64,000 nt of DNA. Origin: Achromobacter xylosoxidans A8. Its GTDB lineage: Bacteria > Pseudomonadota > Gammaproteobacteria > Burkholderiales > Burkholderiaceae_B. Under the pieces are notes generated by a model. The model worked only from the letters and a program-made list of their open reading frames with translations. It was not told the origin of the DNA and ran no database searches. Shown here piece by piece: positions 10,170 through 18,944 of this stretch. The DNA lies in contig NC_014640.1 in assembly GCF_000165835.1 (NCBI RefSeq), positions 3,968,001 to 4,032,000 of the forward strand, in the 5' to 3' direction. A program made the translations under genes and the position numbers. Each line of letters starts with the position of its first letter. Position 1 is the stretch's first letter.

Positions 10170-11300
10170 ATGACGGCAGCAGCGTTCTTCCCTCTGGTTG
10201 AAGTGTCCGGCGCGCCCTACGAGCGCGGACTTCAGCATGGACGCCTGGCAGGCGGGCGCGTGCGGCGCAGCGCCGACATCTACGCCCGTGCGTTGCAGCA
10301 GTTCCGGTACTCGCCCGCCGACCTGCAACGGCTCATCGCGCGCTTCTCGCGCGCCGTCGAGGACTTCGAACCCGACTACCTGGAAGAGATGCGCGGCATC
10401 GCCGAAGGCGCCGGCGTTTCGTTCGAAGACGTGCTGATGATCAACGCCCGCACCGAAATCGTCGCCCAGGCCCGCCGCGCACATCTGGCCGCCGGCGCCG
10501 CGCCGCAAAGCGACGAATGCACGGGCGCCGCCATCCTGCCGGAACGCAGCGCCAACGGCAATTTCCTGCAGGGCCAGAACTGGGACAACCGCCAGGATTG
10601 CGCCGACACCATCATCATCCTGCGCGTGCTGCGCGACGACGGCCCCGACGTGCTGACGTTCGTCGAAGCCGGCGGCCTGGCGCGCTATGGCATGAACTCC
10701 GCTGGACTGACCCTGAACGGCAACGGCATGTCCTCCAGCCGCGACTACCTGCAGGACGGCGTGCCTCTGCCGCTGGTACGCCGCAAGGCGCTGGAACAGG
10801 AACATTACGCCCTGGCCCTGCAGGTCGTCACCGGCACACCCAAGGCCTGCTCATGCAACCTGATCCTGGGCACCCAACTGGGCCTGGCGCTGAGCCTGGA
10901 ATGCGCGCCCGACGAGACCTTCCTGGTCTATCCCGAGGACGGCCTGCTGGTCCACGCCAACCACTGGACCAGTGCCGTCGCGCTCGGCAAGCTGCAGGAG
11001 ACAGGCATCGCCAGTTCGCCGGAAAGCCTGTACCGCGATCAGCGCGTGCGCCAGAGCCTGTCCGCCGCGGGCCGCAAGCTCGGCGTGCAGGATCTCAAGA
11101 CCGCTTTCGCCGACACCCACGCCACCCCGTTTTCCGTCTGCCGGCCGGGGCGTGTCAGCGCCCAGGGCTATGCGTCCTGCACCACCGCCACGCTGATCAT
11201 GGAACCCGCCGCCGGCGTGCTGGAAGTGGCGCGCCTGCCTTGGCAGGGCGCCGCCTACGCCCGCTACGGGGTGGCACGCGGATCGTCCCCTTCCTATTGA
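10170..11300 (+). CDS. C45-family Ntn-hydrolase (acyl-CoA:6-APA acyltransferase-like), first copy
   Basis: A protein of 376 residues in the C45 (isopenicillin-N acyltransferase-like) family. Its members cut themselves before a cysteine that then acts as nucleophile on amide bonds. The likely nucleophile is Cys117 in SDECTGA. Family patterns nearby include EEMRGIAEGAGV, INARTEI, GQNWDN and EAGGLARYGMNSAGL. It lacks an evident signal peptide, so it probably acts in the cytoplasm on the imported substrate. It lies 31 bases after the ATPase gene and 40 bases before the binding-protein gene. A clear paralogue sits at 13974-15098. The true reaction (acyl transfer or amide hydrolysis) cannot be read from sequence. 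Confidence 0.85.
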   Translation: MTAAAFFPLVEVSGAPYERGLQHGRLAGGRVRRSADIYARALQQFRYSPADLQRLIARFSRAVEDFEPDYLEEMRGIAEGAGVSFEDVLMINARTEIVAQARRAHLAAGAAPQSDECTGAAILPERSANGNFLQGQNWDNRQDCADTIIILRVLRDDGPDVLTFVEAGGLARYGMNSAGLTLNGNGMSSSRDYLQDGVPLPLVRRKALEQEHYALALQVVTGTPKACSCNLILGTQLGLALSLECAPDETFLVYPEDGLLVHANHWTSAVALGKLQETGIASSPESLYRDQRVRQSLSAAGRKLGVQDLKTAFADTHATPFSVCRPGRVSAQGYASCTTATLIMEPAAGVLEVARLPWQGAAYARYGVARGSSPSY

Positions 11301-11340
11301 ACGTCTTCCAGCTGCAAACCGCTCACAACAAGGATCCATC

Positions 11341-12894
11341 ATGAAACGACCTCTGTATGCGTACACCGCCCTGGCCGCCCTCCTGACGGCCGCCGCGCCT
11401 GCCCTGGGCGCCACCGTGCTGCGTGCCCACCAGGACGCGGACATCCGCAGCAGCGATCCGGGCGTCAACCGCGACGCCAATACCGATGGGGTAATCCTGC
11501 ATGTCGTCGAAGGCCTGGTCGGCTACGACGCCAAGGGTCAGCCCGCTCCCCTGCTGGCGGAGAAAATCGACGTCTCCGAAGACGGCAAGACCTACACGTT
11601 TCATCTGCGGCAGGGCGTGACCTTCCACAATGGCGCGCCTATGACCGCCGACGACGTGGTCTGGAGCTGGAACCGCTACATGGATCCCAAGACCGGCTGG
11701 CGCTGCCTGACGGACTTCGATGGCCGCATCGGCCTGAAGGTGGAAGGCGCCGCCGCCACCGATCCCGCCACCGTCGTGTTCAAGCTGGACCGGGCCGCGC
11801 CGCTGTTCCTTGATTCGCTGGCGCGCAGCGACTGCGGCATGACCGCCATCACCCACCGCGACTCGGTCAAGCCCGACGGCACCTGGGACAAGCCCATAGG
11901 CACCGGCCCCTTCCGCTTCGCCGAGTGGCGCCGCCGCGAATACGTCAGCCTGACGCGCTTCGAGAACTACGCCAACCGGCCGGGCAAGCCCGACGGCTAC
12001 GTGGGCTCCAAGCGTCCCCTGGTCGACGAAGTGCGCTTTGTCGTGATCTCCGACCCGGCGACGGCAAAAACCGCCCTGGCCAGCGGCGCCATCGACGTAA
12101 TGTCCAAGGTGCCATATTCCGAGGTCGCGGAACTAGCGGAAAACAAGGCCATCAGCACGAACGTGTCGCCCCAGCTGGCGCCTTCCACGCTGACGATCCA
12201 GACCCGCGACAAGCTGCTCTCCAATCCCTATCTACGCCAGGCCATCGCCGCGGCACTGAACTACAAGGAACTGGTCGCAGGCGTGACCTACGGCCTGGCC
12301 GAACCCAACAACTCGCTCGTGCCCGTGGCGTCGCCCTACTATGGGGAAGCCGAAAAGAAAGGCTATGTCTACGATCTGGCGCGCGCCAAGGCGCTGCTCG
12401 CCAAGGCCGGCTACAAGGGCGAGAAGATCGTCATTTCGACCAACAAGCGCAATCTGCCGAACTATGACGCGGCGGTGATCACCCAGGCCATGCTGCAGCA
12501 GGCCGGCATCAACGCCGACATTGAAGTGCTGGAATGGGGCGCCCAACAGGACAAGTGGCAGAAGGGCAACTACCAGATGATGTCGTTCTCGTACTCCAGC
12601 CGCATGGATCCCGCTCTGAGCTTTGAAGCCGTCACTGGCGACAAGGCCAGCCAGCCGCGCAAGCTGTGGGACGATCCCGGCGCCCGCGCGCTGCTGGAAA
12701 AAGCCACCAACGCCACGGCGCCGGCCGAGCGCCAAGCCCTGCTGGACCAGCTGCACCGCCTGATGCTGGAGCAGGTCCCGATCATCCCCTTGTTCAACAC
12801 GCTGAGCACGGGCGCATACCGCAAGAACGTCCAGGGTTTCGAATCGTCGATCTTCGGCGCGCCGCTGCTCTGGGAAGTCTCGAAGACCGAATAG
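11341..12894 (+). CDS. Periplasmic peptide/nickel-type substrate-binding protein (SBP family 5)
   Basis: A protein of 517 residues. Residues 1-23 form a Sec signal peptide with a likely cut after ALGA. The mature part has the SBP family 5 layout, with VEGLVGYDAKGQPAPLLAEK near the start and the family hallmark YTFHLRQGVTFHNGAPMTADDV at about residues 80-101. It would capture the substrate in the periplasm and deliver it to the permeases encoded at 6676-8481. It is placed after a C45 hydrolase gene rather than at an operon end, which supports co-expression of uptake and breakdown. The ligand is unknown; family members bind peptides, opines, glutathione or antibiotics. Confidence 0.9.
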   Translation: MKRPLYAYTALAALLTAAAPALGATVLRAHQDADIRSSDPGVNRDANTDGVILHVVEGLVGYDAKGQPAPLLAEKIDVSEDGKTYTFHLRQGVTFHNGAPMTADDVVWSWNRYMDPKTGWRCLTDFDGRIGLKVEGAAATDPATVVFKLDRAAPLFLDSLARSDCGMTAITHRDSVKPDGTWDKPIGTGPFRFAEWRRREYVSLTRFENYANRPGKPDGYVGSKRPLVDEVRFVVISDPATAKTALASGAIDVMSKVPYSEVAELAENKAISTNVSPQLAPSTLTIQTRDKLLSNPYLRQAIAAALNYKELVAGVTYGLAEPNNSLVPVASPYYGEAEKKGYVYDLARAKALLAKAGYKGEKIVISTNKRNLPNYDAAVITQAMLQQAGINADIEVLEWGAQQDKWQKGNYQMMSFSYSSRMDPALSFEAVTGDKASQPRKLWDDPGARALLEKATNATAPAERQALLDQLHRLMLEQVPIIPLFNTLSTGAYRKNVQGFESSIFGAPLLWEVSKTE

Positions 12895-12904
12895 GAACGC
12901 CGCC

Positions 12905-13945
12905 ATGAATCAAACCCTGTACCTGCTGGGCGACATCAACCTCAAGGGCGTGCCAGACGCCAGCGGCCTGTTCGATCACGTCCGCCAGCCGCTGCGTGTA
13001 GCGGACCTGGTGTTCGCCAACCTGGAATGCTGCCTGTACGACCTGCCCGAACACGCCCAGGAGCGGCGCGGCTTCTATACCTCGCCGAGGCACGCGCAGG
13101 CCCTGCGCGAAGCCGGCCTGCAGGCGGTCGGCAATGCCAACAACGTCAACATCGGCCACGAGGCGGTGCTGTCCACGCTGGCCGCCTTGCGGGGCGCTTC
13201 CCTGCCCAGCGTCGGCGCGGGCGCCAATGCCAGCGAGGCCCGCGCCCCGCTGATCGTAGTCAGGGACGGCGTGCGCTACGGCTTCCTGCAGCGCACCGCC
13301 GTGTACTGGCCGGACAATCATGAGGCCAGCGCCCACCATGCCGGCGTCGCCATCATCCGCGCGCATACCGCCTACCGGCCGCGGCTGGAAATGCAGGCGG
13401 CGCGCACGCGCCCCGGCGTGCCGCCCGAAGTGCTGACCTGGGCCGACCCGGAGTCGCTTGCGCAGTTCCGCGCCGACGTGGCGGCGCTGCGGCAACAGGC
13501 GGACATCGTCATCGCCTCGCTGCACTGGGGCTACCGGCGCGAAGTGCTGCAGTACCAGCGCGAGTACGCGCATGCGGCCGTCGAAGCCGGCGCCGACATC
13601 GTGCTGGGACACGGTCCGCACATGATCCTGCCGATCGAACTGCATCGCGGCAAGCCCATCCTCTATGGCAGCGGCAACTTTTCCTTCCAGGTTGCCCACC
13701 AGGCTGACGCGCATACCGAATGGACCGGCATGACGGTCCGCGTCGACATCCGCGACAAGCGCCCCGCCGCCATGCAGTTCCGTTTCGTGCAGCGCAACAG
13801 CGCCAACCAGACCGTGTTCGTGCCCGCGTCCGAAGTGGCGCAAGAACGCGACCTGCTGATGCGCGCGTCCGCCGCGCTGGGCGCCGACCTGCATATCAGC
13901 GCCGACGGCCTGCAACTGGACCTGGCCGGCCCCGCCGCCTCCTGA
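12905..13945 (+). CDS. CapA-family metallophosphoesterase-fold protein
   Basis: A protein of 346 residues of the CapA/PgsA-like family (calcineurin-like fold), known from poly-gamma-glutamate capsule loci. Visible elements are GDINL near the N-terminus, the FANLECCL strand, LHWGYRREVL and GHGPHMILPIE followed by GKPILYGSGNF. The usual NNH motif is altered: here the sequence reads NANNVNIGHE, so the metal-binding histidine may be shifted or lost. There is no signal peptide, unlike many capsule CapA proteins, so a cytoplasmic role with the two C45 hydrolases is more likely. The gene lies ten bases after the binding-protein gene and 28 bases before the second C45 gene. Confidence 0.8.
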   Translation: MNQTLYLLGDINLKGVPDASGLFDHVRQPLRVADLVFANLECCLYDLPEHAQERRGFYTSPRHAQALREAGLQAVGNANNVNIGHEAVLSTLAALRGASLPSVGAGANASEARAPLIVVRDGVRYGFLQRTAVYWPDNHEASAHHAGVAIIRAHTAYRPRLEMQAARTRPGVPPEVLTWADPESLAQFRADVAALRQQADIVIASLHWGYRREVLQYQREYAHAAVEAGADIVLGHGPHMILPIELHRGKPILYGSGNFSFQVAHQADAHTEWTGMTVRVDIRDKRPAAMQFRFVQRNSANQTVFVPASEVAQERDLLMRASAALGADLHISADGLQLDLAGPAAS

Positions 13946-13973
13946 ACCTCCGTTACTCCGAATTGATGCTCCC

Positions 13974-15098
13974 ATGAAATACGCCCCGTTTCCTCTCGTC
14001 TCGATCTCCGGCAGCCCCTTTGAACGTGGCGTGCAATACGGCCGCGCCGTGCCCGAACGCATCGCTCACAGCGCCCGGCACTATCGCGGCGAACTCGACA
14101 AGATCGGCACTCCCCCCGCCACCCAGGCCGCCCTGATCAAGGAGTTCGCCGACCAGATCCAGAAGTTCGACCCCGCGCACACCGAGGAGATGCGCGGCAT
14201 CGCGGAAGGCGCCGGCTGCGCCTTCGACGACGTGGCGCTGATCAACGCCCGCACCGAGGTCATCGCCAAGGCACGGCTGCAGGCCAAGATGGGCAACCTG
14301 GATCCCGCCGAAGGCGAATGCACCGCCGCCCTGGTCATGCCCGGGCGCAGCGCCACGGGCAATCTGATCCATGCCCACAACTGGGATTGGGAGCCAGACG
14401 CCTGCGACAGCACCATCGTGCTGCGCGCCACCCTGGAAACCGGCATCACCTTCCTGACGCTGGTGGAGGCTGGCGGCCTGGCGCGGCACGGCTTCAACTC
14501 GGCCGGCATCGGCCTGACCGGCAACTATCTCAGCAGCGACCGCGACTACACCCAGTCCGGCGTGCCGCTGAGCAGCGTGCGGCGGGCGGTCCTTAGCCAG
14601 CAGCACGTCGCCATCGCCATGCAACTGATCGCCGCCACGCCCAAGGCCTGCTCCAGCAACATGATCGTCAGCCAGGCCGGCTGGGTGATCGACTTCGAAT
14701 GCGCGCCCGACGAGAGCTTTACGCTGCTGCCGCAGGACGGCCTCTTGACCCACTCCAACCACTTCATGAGCGAAGTGGCGCTGGGCAAGCTGCGTGAAGC
14801 TGGCCTGAAGAATGCCGTGGACACCTACTACCGGGCCTGGCGCGTGCGCCAGTTGCTGGACGCCTGCGGCCCCCGGATCACGGTGGCTGACGTGCGGCGC
14901 GCCCTGGCCGACGACTGGGCCACGCCCTATTCCGTTTGCCGTCCGCCGCGCGGCACCTTGACGGGCGGGCGCTCGGCCACGGTGGCGACCCTGGTGATGG
15001 ACACTGCCGGCCACACCATGGATATCGCCGCCATGCCCTCTTTCGGGCAGTTCTTCACCCGCTATGGTCTGACGGGCGAGGCCTATTCCATCGACTGA
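13974..15098 (+). CDS. C45-family Ntn-hydrolase (acyl-CoA:6-APA acyltransferase-like), second copy
   Basis: A protein of 374 residues and a close paralogue of the protein encoded at 10170-11300. Both share FPLV.(V/I)SG.P(Y/F)ERG near the start, EEMRGIAEGAG, INARTE, the cysteine context ECT and the stretch EAGGLAR.G.NSAG. The expected nucleophile is Cys116 in GECTAAL. No signal peptide is seen. Two diverged copies in one operon suggest different substrate preferences or a hetero-oligomer, although gene redundancy is also possible. Its last 16 bases overlap the end of the convergent LysR gene. It is the last gene of the ABC/C45 cluster. Confidence 0.85.
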   Translation: MKYAPFPLVSISGSPFERGVQYGRAVPERIAHSARHYRGELDKIGTPPATQAALIKEFADQIQKFDPAHTEEMRGIAEGAGCAFDDVALINARTEVIAKARLQAKMGNLDPAEGECTAALVMPGRSATGNLIHAHNWDWEPDACDSTIVLRATLETGITFLTLVEAGGLARHGFNSAGIGLTGNYLSSDRDYTQSGVPLSSVRRAVLSQQHVAIAMQLIAATPKACSSNMIVSQAGWVIDFECAPDESFTLLPQDGLLTHSNHFMSEVALGKLREAGLKNAVDTYYRAWRVRQLLDACGPRITVADVRRALADDWATPYSVCRPPRGTLTGGRSATVATLVMDTAGHTMDIAAMPSFGQFFTRYGLTGEAYSID

Positions 15099-15991
15099 TC
15101 GGGCAGGCAGGACCGAGCCCGCGCTTCGTCCTGCCAATACTCGCGGCAAAAATCCAGATACGCCCGCACAACGGACGAAGGATGCCGGTGCGAGGGATAC
15201 AGCAAGTTCAGTTCCTGTTCCGGCAAGGGGTACCCATCGAGCACGCCCACGAGCCGCCCCGCGCGCAGGTCTTCGGCGGCAAGGAACAATGGCAATTCCG
15301 TCACGGCCTGGCCGGATAGCGCGCGATGGCGCAAGTGGGCGTAGTCGTTCGTGGACAGGATCGGGCGTGGATGGAACGCCGTTCCCCCCAGATGCCATAC
15401 CGGCGGTTCGTAGCCTGCGCGCGCCCAGGCCGCGCAGGGCAGCCGGTGCAGGTCTTCCGGCACAGCGGGATAGCCCAGCCGTTCGAGCAAGGAGGGACTG
15501 GCGACCAGCCGGTGCCGGTACTGCAGGATTTTCCGCGCAACCATGGACTCATGTTCGATCGCGCCCACGCGCAAGGCCACATCGATGCCGTCGACAATCA
15601 AGTCGACGCGCCGCTCCGTCGTGTGGACAAAGAGCCGTATGCCCGGATAACGCTGCTGGAACGCAGCCAGCAGGTCCCACCAGATATCGAACGACGGCGG
15701 CAGCGACAGGCGCAGCAGTCCCTCCAGTTGGCGCTGCGCATTGAGCACCGCCTCTTTCGCGTCCATCAAGGCCTCGATGCCGCGGCTGGCGTGCTCGTAT
15801 AGCCTGGCGCCGGCATCCGTCAACTTCGTTCCCCTGACTGAACGCTCGAACAGCTGCACGCTGAGCTGCTTCTCGAGTTCGCGGATGCGGCGGCTCAAGG
15901 TGGGCAACGGCACACCGGTGCGCGCTGCGGCAGCGGACAAGCTGCCTGCGTGCACCACGGCGACGAACATCTCGACCGCGTTGAGGTCCAT
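15083..15991 (-). CDS. LysR-type transcriptional regulator, divergent from a nitroreductase-like gene
   Basis: A protein of 302 residues. The N-terminal winged helix-turn-helix reads VHAGSLSAAAARTGVPLPTLSRRI within residues 14-37. The CrgA-like effector domain (LRLSLPPSFD, then DGIDVALRVG) follows. It is divergent from the nitroreductase-like gene at 16103 and the quinone-oxidoreductase gene behind it, with a 111-base shared promoter region. It most likely controls that redox pair. Its 3' end overlaps the convergent C45 gene by 16 bases. Regulators of this subgroup often respond to aromatic or electrophilic compounds, but the ligand here is unknown. Confidence 0.9.
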   Translation of the reverse strand: MDLNAVEMFVAVVHAGSLSAAAARTGVPLPTLSRRIRELEKQLSVQLFERSVRGTKLTDAGARLYEHASRGIEALMDAKEAVLNAQRQLEGLLRLSLPPSFDIWWDLLAAFQQRYPGIRLFVHTTERRVDLIVDGIDVALRVGAIEHESMVARKILQYRHRLVASPSLLERLGYPAVPEDLHRLPCAAWARAGYEPPVWHLGGTAFHPRPILSTNDYAHLRHRALSGQAVTELPLFLAAEDLRAGRLVGVLDGYPLPEQELNLLYPSHRHPSSVVRAYLDFCREYWQDEARARSCLPDQSME

Positions 15992-16102
15992 TCATTCCTC
16001 TCAATTTCGATAGGAAGTTTATCGGTTTTGGCGATTCCGGCAAACCTGCGCTATCGGCATAGTGAGGGCGTGTTCCCTCTAATCCGATCACTGGAGATCG
16101 CC

Positions 16103-16717
16103 ATGAAAACCGTAGAAACACTATTGAAATCAAGAGTTTCCACCAATAAATATGACTCTGACCGCACTTTATCAGACCTTGAAATCGATAAGCTCATCCA
16201 GCTGGCGACCCTGGCCCCCTCTGTCTTCAATGTCCAGAATTGGAAGTTTGTGGCGGTACGCAGCGCCGCCGGCAAAGCCAAGCTGCTGCCGCTAGCCTAT
16301 GGTCAGGCAAAGGTCGCCGACGCCGCCGTCACGTTCATTGTTTGCGGAACGCTCGCGCCCCATGCCACGCTGCCCGCCGCGCTCCAGCCCTCGGTCGAGC
16401 GCGGCATTCTGGACGACGCGACCCACGCGGGCTGGGTCGCCGCCGCGAACAGCATGTACAGCGACAACCCGGCGCTACAGCGCGACGAAGCCATACGCTC
16501 GGCCTCGCTCGCCGCCATGACGTTGATGCTGGCGGCGCAGGATCGCGGCCTGGCTTCCGGGCCCATGATCGGGTTCGATCCGCAAGGCGTTGCCGCGGCT
16601 TTTGGCCTGCAAGCCGACGAAGTGCCGGTCATGCTCGTGACCGTCGGCTACGCCGCTCCCGGCAACTGGCCGCAGAAGCCTCGTAAAGCCACTGCCGACG
16701 TCCTGTCCTACGCCTGA
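16103..16717 (+). CDS. Nitroreductase-family flavoprotein
   Basis: A protein of 204 residues with the nitroreductase fold, an FMN-dependent NAD(P)H oxidoreductase. Family features are the N-terminal LLKSRVSTNKYDSD, the flavin-binding ATLAPSVFNVQNWKFVAV (about residues 35-53) and the C-terminal GLASGPMIGFDPQGV region. The usual first arginine pair (RRS) is replaced by KSRVS, a mild deviation. The substrate may be a nitroaromatic or quinone, but could be other. A GGAG seven bases upstream supports the ATG at 16103. The gene is divergent from its probable LysR regulator and 40 bases from the next oxidoreductase gene. Confidence 0.85.
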   Translation: MKTVETLLKSRVSTNKYDSDRTLSDLEIDKLIQLATLAPSVFNVQNWKFVAVRSAAGKAKLLPLAYGQAKVADAAVTFIVCGTLAPHATLPAALQPSVERGILDDATHAGWVAAANSMYSDNPALQRDEAIRSASLAAMTLMLAAQDRGLASGPMIGFDPQGVAAAFGLQADEVPVMLVTVGYAAPGNWPQKPRKATADVLSYA

Positions 16718-16757
16718 CCCGTCCACACACACACTTGATTCTGAACAAGGAAAAGCC

Positions 16758-17744
16758 ATGAAAGCCTATGTCATTGAGCAAGCCGGTGGCCCGGAAACGC
16801 TTCAGATCCGCGACATCCCGCCAGTCGCGCCGCAAGCCGGTGAAGTGCGCATCCGCGTGCGCGCCTTCGGTCTGAACCGCGCCGAAACCTACTTGCGCGC
16901 CGGCAAGATGGGGCCGATAGACGCCCCGCGCGTACCCGGCATCGAGGCGGTCGGCGAAATCGTCGAAGACGCTTCCGGCACCTTCCGCATCGGACAGCGC
17001 GTGGCCACGGCCATGGGCGGCCTGCAGTTCACCCGGCATGGCAGCTATGCCGAAGAGGTCACCGTGGCGCTGGCCAACGTGATCGACCTGGACGGAACCA
17101 CGCTGTCGTGGGAAGAGCTTGCCGCCCTGCCGCAGGCATACTTGACGGCCTGGGGCGCGCTGGACAAGAGTCTGGCGATCAAGTCCGGACAATCGCTGCT
17201 GGTGCGCGGCGCGACCTCGACCGTGGGTCTTGCGGCCGTGTCCTATGCGAAATCCGCCGGCTTGCGGGTGGTGGCGACGACCCGCTCCCCAGGCAACGAA
17301 GCGCGTCTGCTGCACGCCGGCGCGCACCAGGTCATCGTCGACACTGGCGCCGTGGCCGGGACCGCGCGGCGTAACTTCCCCGATGGCATCGATGCTGCGC
17401 TGGAGGTCGTCGGCGCGGCCACCTTGCGCGACACCGCCAGCGCTTTGCGGCCATTCGGCGCCGTCGCGGTCGTCGGACTGCTGGGCGGGCCTCCCTTGCT
17501 TGAACAATTCAACCTGATGGCGGATCTGCCCCCTGCCGTGCGGCTCAGCTTTTTTCCGAGCCAATTGTTCGGTACGCCCGCCTTGCCGCTGGACAAGGCG
17601 CCGTTGCGCTCGATTGCCGACGACATCGCCCGCAAACGCCTGCCGTCGCTACTGGAGCGCACCTTCGCATTCGACGAAGTGCGGCAGGCTCATGCACTGA
17701 TCGAAGGCGGCCGCGCACCCGGCAAACTCGTCGTGCGCATGTAA
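16758..17744 (+). CDS. Zinc-independent MDR-family quinone oxidoreductase-like protein
   Basis: A protein of 328 residues of the medium-chain dehydrogenase/reductase family. The N-terminal GroES-like domain includes GGPETLQIRDIPP and GLNRAETYLRAG. The Rossmann domain has the nucleotide-binding pattern RGATSTVGLAAVSYAK (about residues 150-165). The cysteine and histidine ligands of the catalytic zinc are not in place, so it resembles NADPH:quinone oxidoreductases rather than alcohol dehydrogenases. It follows the nitroreductase-like gene by 40 bases in the same direction; both probably reduce quinone-like or electrophilic compounds under control of the divergent LysR protein. An AAGGAAAAG precedes the ATG. 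Confidence 0.85.
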   Translation: MKAYVIEQAGGPETLQIRDIPPVAPQAGEVRIRVRAFGLNRAETYLRAGKMGPIDAPRVPGIEAVGEIVEDASGTFRIGQRVATAMGGLQFTRHGSYAEEVTVALANVIDLDGTTLSWEELAALPQAYLTAWGALDKSLAIKSGQSLLVRGATSTVGLAAVSYAKSAGLRVVATTRSPGNEARLLHAGAHQVIVDTGAVAGTARRNFPDGIDAALEVVGAATLRDTASALRPFGAVAVVGLLGGPPLLEQFNLMADLPPAVRLSFFPSQLFGTPALPLDKAPLRSIADDIARKRLPSLLERTFAFDEVRQAHALIEGGRAPGKLVVRM

Positions 17745-17899
17745 TGCCGCAAGCATGCCGATTCGCGCACGGCGCTCCGGCCTCCCCCCGGCGTGCTGCG
17801 TGACGATCCGCACAACGCCCGACCATGGCTGCAAGACAATCTGCCCGCGCGCAACTGCCGTGCACCATGGCCGGCAGGTCCCTGAGCGAGCGGCGGTCC

Positions 17900-18424
17900 T
17901 CAGGCCAGCAAGGCGTCCAGCTCGCGGAAAACTGGCGCCGTCAGCCGCTGCCCTTCTTTCGCCGCGTTGACCTGCAAGGCCACGCGCGCCACGTCCATGA
18001 CACTTTCTGCTTGCGGATAGTCGCCCTTGGCCTGCAGCCAGGCCAGCACGTCCGCCAGGTGCCAGATCGAGGTGCTGCCCTCGTGGACCGGCAGCGGAAA
18101 GCTGTCTGGATAAGCCAGCATGAGCTTGCGCATGTTCTGACGCGAGACGCCCACGATTTCGGCCACGTCGGTCAAACCCACCAGATCGGGCGCGGCCTCG
18201 ATCAGCTTCGCGGATGGTTCCGCGCGCCTGACGTCCGCAAGCGCCGAGCGCACCGCGGCTTCCGCGCTTTTGGCTTCTCGGGTGAACTCGAGCGCCAGGC
18301 GTCCCGGCAGCCCGGTGCCGACCAGGGCATCATCGCAACCGGCCGCGCCCAGGCGTTCGACCAGCGCATCCATATCGTGATCGGCGTCGGCAAGCTGGTA
18401 CTTCAAGGTAAAGGTGTATTCCAT
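17900..18424 (-). CDS. Helix-turn-helix protein, probable antitoxin of a HicA-like pair
   Basis: A protein of 174 residues. Residues about 1-85 form an unrecognised alpha/beta domain (MEYTFTLKYQLADADHD, later GLPGRLALEFTREAKS). Residues about 93-115 form a MerR/Xre-like helix-turn-helix (LTDVAEIVGVSRQNMRKLM), followed by SIWHLADVLAWLQAKG. The N-terminal domain plus C-terminal DNA-binding domain, and its place four bases after a HicA-like gene, match the hicA-hicB layout. It would then neutralise the toxin and repress the operon. I chose the ATG at 18424; an upstream GTG would overlap the toxin gene. The antitoxin role is an inference. Confidence 0.6.
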   Translation of the reverse strand: MEYTFTLKYQLADADHDMDALVERLGAAGCDDALVGTGLPGRLALEFTREAKSAEAAVRSALADVRRAEPSAKLIEAAPDLVGLTDVAEIVGVSRQNMRKLMLAYPDSFPLPVHEGSTSIWHLADVLAWLQAKGDYPQAESVMDVARVALQVNAAKEGQRLTAPVFRELDALLA

Positions 18425-18428
18425 CGCG

Positions 18429-18707
18429 CTACTCCCAGATGCCGCCGCCTGCCTCGGGCAGGTCACGGCGCGCAGTACAGTTGTTCACGACGCGCCGCAA
18501 GGCGCGCGCATGATTGCCAGGATTCCTTGGCGTGCTCCAGACGCTGGTGATGCAGAATTCGCCGCAGCGGCATTCCGCAACATTGCTGGGGCAATAGATC
18601 CGGCCCCAGGCGTGGCTGCCGCCAACTTCCACGCGCCAACCGTTTCCTTCGGCGTGGCGGAGTGCTGCCTCTACCTCTTTCTTGGGATGGGACGGACGAG
18701 CCATCAT
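18429..18707 (-). CDS. Small HicA-like protein, possible mRNA-interferase toxin
   Basis: A protein of 92 residues. The first half has the HicA pattern of a helix (HPKKEVEAALRHAEGNGW), a strand and a glycine-serine-histidine turn (VEVGGSHAWGRIYCP). In HicA toxins the histidine of this turn cuts mRNA within a dsRNA-binding-like fold. The second half is longer than in typical HicA (about 60 residues) and has a CRCGEFC cluster that could bind a metal. Two ATG codons (18707 and 18704) are adjacent; either could be used. Four bases separate it from the helix-turn-helix gene downstream. The resemblance is by eye only, so a DUF of other function is possible. Confidence 0.5.
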   Translation of the reverse strand: MMARPSHPKKEVEAALRHAEGNGWRVEVGGSHAWGRIYCPSNVAECRCGEFCITSVWSTPRNPGNHARALRRVVNNCTARRDLPEAGGGIWE

Positions 18708-18944
18708 TGGTATCTAGTATGAAGACGTTCAATTCGGTTGTCAATAGACAACCATAAACAGCTTCAGGGATGCCAGTGGCGCGAATAGCGTCCTTTGCGG
18801 CCACGACCGCTGGCCCTGAAAGCCGACGTTGCAGCTTATCGAGGGCACTCGCGGTAACCAAGGCGGAATCCGTCTGAAAAACGGACGAAAGGACTGGAAT
18901 GGCTTGCGGGTTCTACCGCTGCGGCCCCTCGCGAGGCCGCGCGT

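Noticed and set aside
16718..16757. Run of CA dinucleotides between the nitroreductase and oxidoreductase genes
   Set aside because: The run is only about five units, and nothing links it to regulation.
18463..18861. A 132-residue minus-strand frame crossing the HicA-like gene
   Set aside because: Most of it overlaps the small toxin-like gene in another frame; the upstream part has no ribosome site or recognisable domain.
18923..18942. GC-rich inverted repeat (GCGGCC/GGCCGC) behind the thioesterase gene
   Set aside because: No T-run follows on the minus strand, and such stems are frequent by chance at this GC content, so I do not call a terminator.
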